Shown piece by piece: positions 40,501 through 52,500 of a DNA stretch of 64,000 nt. Every line of letters begins with the position of its first letter. Positions within the stretch are counted from its first letter, which is position 1. The notes below the pieces were generated by a model. The model searched no databases. It was not told the DNA's origin and saw nothing but the letters and a program-made list of their open reading frames with translations. Position numbers and translations under genes: made by a program. Source of the stretch: Episyrphus balteatus (Eukaryota > Arthropoda > Insecta > Diptera > Syrphidae); the NCBI RefSeq assembly GCF_945859705.1, contig NC_079134.1, forward strand, positions 45,314,402 through 45,378,401. The letters are read 5' to 3'.

Positions 40501-43500
40501 TTCACCAAAATCACTTTGAAGTTTAAAAAACACTTAGAAAATTCACTTTTTTTTTAAATCGAAAAAAATTCGTATTTACCCAACAAATACCTAGTCGTTT
40601 ATTTATTTGTGGGGTGGAGCATTTCATGGAAAAGGGATGCAACAAACAATAAAATTCGCCAGAAATAGACAAGAGTTTCACTCAAGTTCTTTCTGTTATT
40701 ATTCATATATTTTAACAACTCTTATCATTTGATTTGCTTTAAGTATGAACCAGTTCTGGAGGGGGGGGCACGTGCCCCCGTGCCCCCCCCCCCCTCCTGG
40801 ATCCGCCGTTGACGGTAAAATAGTGTTCTTTTTTAACACGTTACATATTTTGATCCATCTTTACAAGCTACACAATCTTAAATTGAAAAACTTCAAAAAT
40901 ACCACACAACACAGGAAGTAACGTAATCTCAGTTTGAAGTTTCGACATGGTTGGCTTTAAAAAATTCTTACTTTTTTGTGGGCATCGTACAAATATGATT
41001 GAAGCAGAATATAAGAAAAAACATAAAACTTATTTCTCAACAAAGAGAGCTCAATTTCTTTTTCCTTTAAAAGAAATTCTAATGATTGACATTAGTTAAG
41101 TTAGATTTCGAGTTGATCAGAAGAAGAAGTGTTTAAAGCACCTATACGAACTCACATAGGTAAAATTAGCATGAGCTGACATAAATATTCAAGTGTTCTT
41201 TTTACATATTTTGATATTCTTGAAACTAGCTCTAAATTCCACTCTATTTATCTTGGATGAATTATAAAATCGATTTTGGAACATAAACAATTTTTTGATC
41301 CTGCAATGCTGTTTTATCATAGTCATACTATCTTTTGAGATTTCAAAAGCTTTTAACTTGCTTTTTTCATGCATTTAATTAAATTCAATTTTCATTGAAG
41401 TATAAAGTAAAATATAAAATTGGCGCATAGCTACGCTTTTTTTTCTATACTTTAAACCTTTTTTGTGATTAAATCGAAATGTCAATGGAAACCAATATCT
41501 GATTGTGTCCTTTCGCTCCCCTATCCCAACACAATTGTATACAATATGTAGCTCTGTCTGCTTTGGTGGTGCTTGAAAGACTGCAAACTATTGCTTAAAT
41601 TTGAGAAATAGGTAGCTGCAAAATGTGATTTTGTATTCTTCTGTGGACTTTTTATTGCATTTCAAGAGAATTTTTCAGACTTTGAAAGGAGTTTTCATCG
41701 TTCCTTTTGCAAAAGTAACTTTTTGCATGCATTTTTGTAATCATTTCCCAATTTCAACATTTGAAGAATAATCAAGTGCTGTGTACTGTTAACAATAATT
41801 GTAAGCATTTAGTTTTTATTATTGCACGAATCTGTTTTTGTATAAAAAAAATTAAAACTGCTTTAAAAAGTCACAATATAAAAAATCCTTTTAATTTCGA
41901 TAAAAAAAATTAAATAACTTCTGAGAAATATTATATAAATTAAACTTCCTGAAATATGAACATCCGTAAACGAGAATAAATCCTATTAGAAAATTTCATT
42001 AAATTTCACTTGTGAAAAAGCACTGTGCTCCAACAACATCGTACAACTTTCCCAAGGACAACACAAAAAAAAACAATTTAAGATCCATATTAAACATAAA
42101 ATGAAAACACTCATTTCTAAAACGCTCTATGTTTTTTTGAGGCGCCTATATTAAACATTGCAAGGTTTTTGTTATCACTCACTCATTCATACACTCTTTA
42201 TGCAAATTCCTTCATGCCATGCCATCAAAATGTTTACCATTAAAAACAACAACAATAACAAAACAACAAACAGCAAAAAAGAAGAAAAAAATAAACACGG
42301 GTGGCGGCTCAGAACTACAATAACATTTTATAAAAGAAATAACATCCTTGTCCCTTGTTTTTTTTTTTTTCTCAAAAAAGAAAAACCCCGTCATATCGTC
42401 TTCGTCGCCTTTTGCCTTACCCAACAGTCACATAAAAATAAAAAGGGTTCAAGGCGAAACTGCGATGATGTTTAATTTATGCATGTTTTATATGAATTCC
42501 AATGTTTCGCTGGAAATTTGTTCTCCAGCTTTATGTGCTTGGTACTATAAATTTTCCAACATTTGCGGTGGATGCTTTCTCCTTGGTAAACCGTTTGAAA
42601 ACTTCCAAATGGTTTAAAAAAAAAAGGACGAAAGCCATGGCTAATTTAATGTTTTGAATCTTAAAAGTTATAAAGCGTTCATCATACACTCAAAGAAAAC
42701 AATTGTGTGTATAGTTTCAGTGGAAACATAGTATTAATTTGGATGAAAACACACACGCTAAGAGGAAATTTTTTCTTGAAAAAAAGAAACCATATTGGTT
42801 TAAAATGTTTATTTGGTTAAAAAAAGTAGAGTTTGGAGCTAAGACCTTTGAAATCGTTAGTATCCACCAAACAGTGGAAGCATGGAAGTATTATACAGGA
42901 TGTCTCACAGATCACAGTCACATAGTGAATGAATATGGATCAAACGCTTCTACTGAGCTGTTTGTATTTTTGAAAATCTAAAAATATATGAATGAAATTT
43001 TATACCCGCTTAATTTTTACTTGCTCTATAGGGCAAGTATTGGTTTCGTGTCGAAAAAAAAATTTGAGGTTTTAATCAAAACCAACATTACGATGATGGA
43101 GAATTCCAAAAAAGTGGGTCTCGCAAATCCGTCCGTGCGTCTGTGCGTCTGTGCGTCTGTGCGTCTGTGCGTCTGTGCGTCCATCTGTACACATTTCCAC
43201 AGCCTTAACGCGTGGATGGATTTTCTTCAAATTTGGTACAGATGATTTTTATGGAATTCTGAAAGTTGGTTTTTTTTGTTTTTTTTATATCTCGTTTAGA
43301 TCGTATACCTCCCATACAAAAAAATACGATATTGCGAATTTCTCGAAAACGGCTCTAACGATTTTGATTAAACTTTGTATACGTAATATTTAAAGCAATG
43401 GCAATAAAATTGCATTTTTATTTTTTCTCAAAAAAGTCAAATACAAAAAAAAAAATTTTTTTATATGAAAAAAATTTAGTCTAAATGTTGGCTCTTCCCC

Positions 43501-46500
43501 AACCTCAACAAAATTTCTTTAAAATTTATTTTAGAGGCAGCTCGTAAAATCTACAAGTAAACTAACATAAAAGTGCTTTGAACTGCAAGAGCAAGTACGT
43601 GCGACCCCAGTCGTGCATTTTATTTTTTAAGTTTTAGTTTTTTATTTTTTTGGTTGAAATATTTCTATTTTACAAAAATAAAGTTGAGCAATTTTAAAAG
43701 AATAAATTGATTTTTCATAGTCAGAAAAAATAAAATACAGCACTGGGTTGTACGTACTTGCTCTTAGAATTCAAATTACTAAAATGTTTAATACTTTTTT
43801 AAACAAATTTCGCAAATTATGTATATACCATAAAACATATACACATATGAAAAAAAAACAACATAAAATTTGTTTTTCAAATGAAATTGACCTCCGAAAA
43901 CTCAAATTTCTTTTTAAATCAAAAATAACAGCTGTCAAAATTTTATTTTTGATTTTATAGCCGCTTATACAGACCAACAGATATTTTGACAGTCTGACAT
44001 ACAGACAGAATTTCGAGAACGACTTTTTTTGTATTCTCTATCATCGTAATATCATATTGCATAACTTGATATACAGGGAACAGGGTGTCCTAAAAGTAAT
44101 GGTTCAAACGAAATATGCTGATAGGCCAACTTAAGGGTTCTCAGAAAAAAAAATCTCAATCGGATAAAATTTCCAGAATATTTTTGACTCCATGGATAAA
44201 ATCTACATGGGGAAAGGCACCCCATGGACAAAATCTCCAATAAATTATTTTTTCTCCCACTTTCTCCAAATCCCCAAAAATCTCCAAATAGCAAAAACAA
44301 AAACGGTATAGAATGACCAAAAACCACTGTAATTCATATTAAAATCAGAACGCGACAATATTAAAATCATAAAGGTTCCTCTTTCAAAACGCAACACTTA
44401 AAAAAAAAAATTAATGTAAACAACCGTGATTTGAACTTTCATTATTTGACCTACCATTCGTGTGCCTTAACCATCATGCTAATATACTGTGGAATACAGG
44501 AAGTTCAACTAAGCATAGTGTTTGAGGTAAGTTAGCGCAGCTTACAAATAAATATGAGTGAAAAAAGGTCTTTCCAAAATGAAGATGCGCAAGTTGTGTA
44601 TCAAGCAAATTTCGAAAATTTCCTACTTTGGAACAGTTCTCTTTCGGTCTAACTTCAACTTTGGACTCTCTCCGCCCATTATTGATTTTTGTTTTTTTTT
44701 TTTTTTTAATTCTTTCACTAAAACAACATTAATTAATCAAAATATTTTTTATTTCATACGTTATTTCGCTGTAAATTAATTAACAGTTCCAAGTTTTATA
44801 AAAACTCAATTTCTAACTTATATGAGAGCAACACCGCGAAAAAATTTTGTGTGTTTTGACGATTATTTTAAAAACTTATCCTGTTATTGCATTTTTCAAA
44901 AAAGTATAAACGTTTCCAAAGTTGAAGTTAGAACGAAATATATTACGATTTGAATTCAACAAAACAGGGATTTTCAAAGCAATCATTTTGAATAAATTAT
45001 ATGACTTCAAATATCACAGTGACTCACAAATGCAGTTACTTTCTCAGTCATTGACAGATCATCGAGATTATGGAGCATTTCCCGTTATCGTAGAAACTTA
45101 CTTACAAAGGAAGAATGTGCTTAATATTCTTAATATTCTGATGACTAAACAACGTACTAAAAGAGTAAAAGGTTGTGATTATTCATCCATACACCAAAAA
45201 AAGGTGCCTTTAAATAAGATGATACCCACTTTAAACCACACCCTCTTAAAACAATAGGATTTCCGCTTAAAATAAGTGGAACCCGCTTAAGTAATTCTCT
45301 CAAGTTTCATTTTAATGGGAATTTTCATTAAAAAAAAAAAAACTAAAAATGAAAAGATTCCGTCTTAATTGTTTGTGCTTACGTTTTAACATTAAAAGAT
45401 GAAATCATTTAAAATTAATGAAGAAATCTTGTTAATATTTGTTAGTTAAAACAAGTAAATTAAATTTTTAAACTTTCAGCTTTAGTCACAGTTTATAATT
45501 ATAATACCAAATTTAAGTGGCTACCAATTTTTTACTTGCGATATAGGTACTATATATATCAAGTTATGCATTCGTACAATAAAAAAAAGTTGAGATAACA
45601 TTTTTCCATGACATTACGATGGTAGAGAATGCCAAAAAAGTGGGTCCCGGAAGTCCGTCTGTCTGTCAGTCTGTCTGTCTGTATAAGAAGCTACAGCCTA
45701 AACGGATGGACCGATTGACTTCAAACTTGGTATGTAGCATTTTTTGGAGACTCTCCAGAATTAATTTTTTTGGGCCAAAAATAACGGTACTCGTCATATA
45801 CCGATTTTAGTAAAGTTGAAATTCACTTTTTGTGAAGAAGCATTTATATAATTTTAATATAAGCCAAAAATAAAATTTCGAAAAACATAATTTTTGGATT
45901 TTTAAAAAAATTTTGAAAATGTTTTTTTTGAAAAATCAAATTTTCGAAAACGGGACATTGAATTTTTTTGAAATTTTGGTTTTAGATGTTGATTAGTGGT
46001 TTCTACAAAATGGCATACCAATTTTATTTTAAAACTTTTTTTCCAAAAACTTATTTATAAAAAATTAATTTTTTAAAAACCGGCTCTAACGATTTTGAAA
46101 TTTTTTTTCTAAAAATGCTTCTTAATATATCAATCAAAACTGCATACTTGTTTGGAGGGCAATTTGATTTCAGACTTTATTTTATTTTTTTTTTTTAAAC
46201 GAGTTTTATTTTTTTTTTTTGTTTTGTACATATCGCACCCTCTGTGCAAAAGAGCGATAAGTCAAAAAATGACATTTTTGAGATAATGATGAGGAAATGT
46301 TGCTTTTTAAATTACTTTTGAAGGGCTTGTTGTTAACGTAAACGAAAAATTCGAAAGATTATGACTGTTTTTATCCAATTCCTACTATATAAAAAGCCAA
46401 ACTCTTTCCTAATTTAAACAATTTTAAAAAATAAATTTATTAAAAGTTTAAACTACAAAATAAACATACCTAATGGTTCTTATGTTTATGTTTCTTTGAC

Positions 46501-49500
46501 ATTATGGAAATTGCTGTCCCATGGAAAGTTATAGGGGAAAGTTTAGAGTCAGTATGTATTTTGCAGAAGCGTTTTCTCGAAATGAACTTTTTTGAGTTCT
46601 CGCTCTTTTGCACTGAGGGTGCGATATATAGTAGGGTACCCTACATTTTCCAAATTTCTATATAAAGGTCTTAAAAATTTAAGCAACTCTAAGAGCAAGT
46701 TCGTGCGACCCAGTCGTGCATTTTATTTTTTAATTAAAATGTCTCCACATAAAAATGAGGAGGATTTTCATATTATTTTCAAGAGCGGAATTCATAGTCG
46801 TTGCTCATGTTGAGATTTTTCTCTACTCAAGCATTCCCTCAAGTAATGTCATTATTCGCAGCAAGAATAGAGCGATCCACTTGAGTAAAATAAAATCTCG
46901 ACTTGTGGAAAAAATGTTCTCAATCCAGCTGTCATCTGAAAATATATTTTTTTTTTAATAATTCTTCATTGATTTGATTTTGTTTTTGATGTGATAGACG
47001 ATATTTAACATTAAAGAAATAAAGAAATGGGAAATTATTAAAAATTATATATTTTTAGATGATAGTTTCCTCAAATCAGTAAAATTTCATTGTGAGTTTG
47101 ATTGAAAAAAAAAATATTTTGTCAAGTCAAGATTTTACTCTACCCAAGCAGAATCCGTTTGTTTTTACGTGCTTTTTTTCTCCGTGTACTAACGTCTTCA
47201 TGATTAATTTTCTATTGGACCTGATTTTTCTTCTTTCAGTGTATACTCTTCATTGAATAATTTTTTTTTAAATATTTTTTCTTTGCCTTATGACGAACTC
47301 CGACCAACTTTCAGCTTTTATTTTCTTTGTAATTTGTTTGGTTAATTCTTTTACCTGACCCTTTTAATGAGGAGTACCTATTAAAAAACTTACACTCATT
47401 CATTTTCTCGCTAATATGTTTTTTAAATGTTTTGAGGAACATTTAAAGCTTTTATTATTTATGTTTCGATGAATATTTTTATGGTGGTTTTAATCTTTAA
47501 TGTAATTGGGGTCTATTAAACTAGTTCAAGAGGATTTTACGAATCTAAGGGACACTGTACAAAATTGGCAAGTTTTCTAAACTTTTGAATTGGATATAAA
47601 CTTTTGTTAAGAAAATCTTGTGTACCGATTTTTAAATAAAACTAAGCCACTTTGTTCTTTAAACATGGTAAACCTGTCGACGACTTCCGTTTTTGTTTTT
47701 TTTTTTTTTTTTCTTCAAAAAGGACATTCATCGACAATTTTCAAGTAACCATTTAAATTAAGGACACAGTTTTGATTTGTTCTCAAGAGTTAATCTAAGA
47801 AGAATTTTTCAACTTGTGTTTTTTTTTGTGTTATGTCCAACTACAGTAAATACTCAAATGACATCCAAATGGATACAAAAGTCTGTTCAATGGTTTTTCG
47901 TCACAGTTTTTATGGCTACAACAACAAAAGATTTGGTCACAAAAAATCAATACACGTAATCGTCCTTGGGTGGTCGTTCAATTTTGTGATCTAACTGATT
48001 CAGCATAACATTGTCCTGTCGCGCTCCATCTCTTACCACATCATTCCTCTTTCTTTTCCCTTCAGTAGTTATCTCCAAACGAATCCTTTTTTCCCTCCAA
48101 AAAAAAAGGTATAGTTTTTTTTTGTTCAAATTGTCAATCGGGCAGCATTTAGATTAAACCTTTTGATACCGGAAACACACATCTGTCGATACAGAGAACA
48201 TTCTGGGTTTTTGTTTTTCCAAAAGAGTATAAAAAGGATACAATTTGACAGAACCAAATCGGGCTCCAAGCTATGGATTTTATCCATTGGATTGATAACA
48301 GACATTTTGATGTTAGTAGTATGTGTATAGTGAGTGTATTTCGAATTGGAAATTGAAGGGAGATAAAAAGCTACCTTTGGGCAATGCTGGCTGACTGGCA
48401 GTCTGTGGTAAAATCACTGATTTCAGATGTGATTTGGATTTTATGTGTTGATGTTTAGAGTTAGGTTACATACGTACAATATTACATACAAGTTTGTATG
48501 TATTAAAGTAATCGTTGTCCAAAAAAATAACGCTTAAATATTTACGAACGTATAGAGACTTTTCATATAGAGTAAACGAATTTTAAATTCAGCCAAAACT
48601 TATTGGATTGATGTTTAAGCTTCCTTTTTTGAATGCTTTTCAGCATATGCCAAAGAGGAAACATTTAAATAATAAGCTTATTGAAATACCCTTTTGGTAA
48701 ATCCGATTTGAATATATCAAATAAAGGTATTTCACCTGATAGTCCTGTCCGAAATGGTTCATTTAACTTGGTCAAGAGTAGTTTAATATTTTATGGTATG
48801 ATGTTAAACATGCGTTTCCTTTTTCCTAAAAATAAATCAAATTGTATCAGTGTGTGCTACTATAAATCGTTTTGATATGCATATTAAAAAAAACTGGGAA
48901 GGACAAAACCAATTTAAACAGGTGCTTAAGGTATTTCTTAAAAGAGCAAATGAAAATATGCTAATCCTACCAATGCAATGTAAAGCACAAAAATGGTATA
49001 TGTTTTTTTCAAGAAAATTTAAGATGGTAGGTATGTATTTACAATTCATTCTTAAAAAAATTTATTTTTTTTTTTTTAATATGTATAGAGACATATTTAC
49101 TTTATTTAACAATGAAAACCATAAAACTTTCTCAAAAACTAGAAGGCATAAAAACACATAGTTTTCAGTGTTTTATAAAGAATCCATTTAAGCAGTTTAC
49201 TATATCGATAAATTTCGTATTGAAATCCACAATCTTAACAAAAATGTGTTTTTTTAAACTATTTTCCCCAAATTTTGATTTCGAAATCCAAAAAAAAAAT
49301 TGATTGGAATAACTTTATTTAAAAATATGAATAAAGTGTAAATGTTGCCGTTTTTTTTTTAATTTTTTTTTTTTTGTATTACAAATAATTTTTTACAAAA
49401 TTACCTCCCCACCTTAACGGGCTATGTGAAGTTGGCACCCCCAAATGCTACTTTTTTTTCAAACCTGCCCGGTTCGTTTGCCCAAGGTTAGCCCGAGATT

Positions 49501-52500
49501 TTTTTTCGTTAGCCCACTCTTAGTTCTAAAATTATAACGGAAATAATTTTTTTTATTCAGTGTAAAAATTAGCCCATAATTTAAAATTATAGAAGCATTA
49601 GTTTTTATTCACCACACACAAAAAAAAAATAGTACGCATACACCACAGTGACCTTTTTAATTTATAATTTAGAGAAAGGAAATCCACTGGTGTGGGCATT
49701 GCGCGTCAAATATTATTTATTTGAAGTCCATATAACAATCCTGTTAAGAAGATTTAGTTGATTTGCATCATTTCACCTTAAAAACCACAACATACAAATA
49801 TTTTATTTTGTATACAAATATTTTTTCAAGTGCAAAAATCATTGATTTTTTGGGTTTGCCATATGAACATCATCTAGAAAATCTAAATGCCTAGTATAAT
49901 CTATCCAAACTTTTTTCAGAAGTAACAGCAAATACATAAAAAAATAAACGAAATGAACTTTTTAGAACTTTCTGAACTAACCTTGCACCGAAAAAAAAAA
50001 TTGATAATAACAGCTATTAAATTAACATTTTTGAGTGACAAAAGTCGTCCAACAATTAAAATATCAATTTTGATATTTTATCATATCATTTTGACATTAT
50101 TTAATTTTAGGTGGATAGTGAAAATTTCACTTTCACAATTAAAATATAATTTTGACATTTTTTTAAGTTAAAGTGGATAGTAAAAATTTCACTTTGACAA
50201 TTAAAATATCAATGTTGACTAGATTTTACGTTTTAGTTTATTATAATGAAACCTATTTCTTTGTTTTTCTTTTTTATTATTTTTATTATTTTAAGTATTT
50301 TCTTTCTTTTTTCAAAACATTACTGAAAGTGAATATTCTTTACAAGATAGTGGTGATATTATTTTTTCTATTATTATAGGTGATATAATTGTTTTGTTAT
50401 TTTCTCCCAAACTATGTGAAGTAAAATCTTATTGCAGATCAAATTTTCTCAGTAAATCATACATTTTACTTCGAAAAAACACAAAGCGCCTTTAAATTAG
50501 TACACATTAAGAATTTTTTATTTAATATTTTTCAATAAATTGGAATGAGAAATTGATATGAAATAAAATGCACGACTGGGTCGCACGTACTTGCGCTTAT
50601 GCTTAAAGTAACTCTATTTTCAAAAATTTCATAGGTAGTGTAAAAAAATAAAATCTGTTTTTATAATTAATTGAACACTGTTTTAAATGATGTTTTAAAA
50701 ACAAAACCAATTATGCCATTTTATTACTTGTATAAAAAACAGTTGGTATGCCATTTTGAAGAAATAATTAATTTACACATAAAAACTAAAAAAAAAAAAA
50801 TTTTGAAATATTTTTTAAAAATCCAAAAATGCGTTTTTTGAAATTTTTTAACATTTTAATATTACCTTTACTCGAACACTTTTGTATAAAAATTTTCATC
50901 GAAATCGGGTTAGTGTTGTACGAGATATTCAGAAACGAAAAAAACCGTTCTATGACAGGTATATTTTTTTATTTCAAAAGTTGGGTCTTGTGTGTAATAC
51001 TACACACAAAAATTTTAATCAAAATCGTTAGAGCCGTTTTTGAAAAAAATTAACTTTTCTATTTCCGTTATATGGCAGGTACCGTTAGTTTTGGTCATAA
51101 AAAAAAAAATTTCGATTTCCCCTCTAGGGAATCCCCAAAAACTGCTAACTACCAAGTTTGAAGAAAATCACTTCACTCGTTTAGGCTGCAGCTCCAGATA
51201 GAGACAGACACACAGACAGACAGACAGAATTGCCGGACTCACTTTTTGGCATTCTCCATCATCGTAATGTCATGTAAAATTGTTATCTCGAGTTCGATTT
51301 TTTTTACGAATCCTAAACTTGTCCTATAGTACCTATATCGCAAGTAAAAATGATAATAAAATACAGGGTGTCCCAAAAGTAATGGATCAAACGAAATCTG
51401 CTGACTGGCCTACTTAAGGGCTATCAGAATTTGGTAACTTGTTCATCCCAAATCCTTATGGTTTTTGATTTAATGCAATTTATGTGAAATTTCAAAAAAT
51501 CTTTACTTTGCAACAGTATTTTGCTTCCTGCGCTCATTATTGATTTTTGTTTTTTTAAATTCTTTTACAAAAACATTGCCAAATAATTAGGAACAATTAA
51601 TTAATCAAAATATTTTTTATTCCATACGCAATTTCGCTGCAAATTAACGAACACTTTAAAGTTTTATAAAAAATCAATTTCTAACTTTTATTTGAGAGCA
51701 ACACAGCAAAAAAATTGAACGGTGTGAGAATGGTTTATTATTTTAAAAAGTTGCCCTGTTATTGTAAATTTCAAAAATGTATAAAAGTTTCCAAAGTTGC
51801 AGTTAGATCGCAAAATTTTACAATTTCAATTTAACTAAACAGGATTTTTCAGAACAAAAAACAACCAAAAATAAACACATTTTCTCGAACTGTTATTTGT
51901 TTATTTTTCTTTGAACAAAAGCCTCTATTTTTGTTTTTTTCGCTAGTCCACCCTTAAAGCTTATGACAAAAAAAAACTTTTTTCAAATTACCAACCTCTT
52001 AAAAATCAAAATAAATTTTTTTCAGTTTAATTATCCTTCCTACACATTTCTTCAATTTACCGTGGTTATTCCAATGAATTTCTTCACTATTTTGGTTTTT
52101 CCTTCTTAGTTCAAAAATTTTATCACAAAAACTTACTGCTCACTTTTTGTTCAATATTTTCGTTTGTCAAATGAAAATCGTTTAAAACCAATTGCTCTTG
52201 TTTGTCCAGCTGGAGTTCCTGATACATTCCCAAAATTCCCTCTATTTAAAAAATATTTAAAAAACTGTATTTTTACTATTTTATTATCTAAATTAAGTGC
52301 AAAACCAACAATTTTTACACTGAATAAAAAAAATTAATTTTTGTGATTTTTGAAGTGAAAAAAATTATTCGGTTATAATTTTAGAACTAAAGGTGGACTA
52401 GCGAAAAAAAATCTTGGGCTAACCTTGGGCAATCAAACCAGGCAGGTTTGAAAGTAATGAATACGAAGCCTTAGGTGTAAACAAATATTATGTTAGAGGA

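Larger units (their letters stand above)
35440..41010. mobile_element. Large foldback element, both arms interrupted
   Basis: The left arm (about 35440-36330) and right arm (about 39215-41010) match in inverted sense at CTTCAATCATATTT, ACCATGTCGAAA, TGTGTAGCTTGTA, ACCGTTATCTCA and ACTGTATAAATTTCATTCA, with scattered differences. A MITE (35549-35998) interrupts the left arm and a hAT element (39345-40811) the right. The outer ends are not sharply defined. Confidence 0.65.
49420..52452. mobile_element. GGCTATGTG-family foldback copy, expanded by nested repeats
   Basis: The left end GGCTATGTGAAGTTGGCACC at 49420 matches the 3.8-kb element. An inverted partner (GGCTAACCTTGGGCAATC, CAGGCAGGTTTGAAA) lies at 52280-52452, where the outermost bases are missing. 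Between them are the GTACGCATACACCACAGTGA block, a reversed Helitron-like copy and the second ACAGGGTGTCC repeat. Confidence 0.6.

Noticed and set aside
42158..42617. Overlapping frames of 70-105 codons on both strands
   Set aside because: Lys/Asn/Phe-rich translations of A- and T-runs with no domain or splice support.
43131..43185. CRISPR-like repeat run
   Set aside because: An 8-bp microsatellite (GTGCGTCT) without spacers, in a eukaryotic Helitron-like element.
44922..45257. 111-codon sense frame
   Set aside because: It begins inside the ACAGGGTGTCC repeat, has no motif, and the homologous frame is not kept in copy 2.
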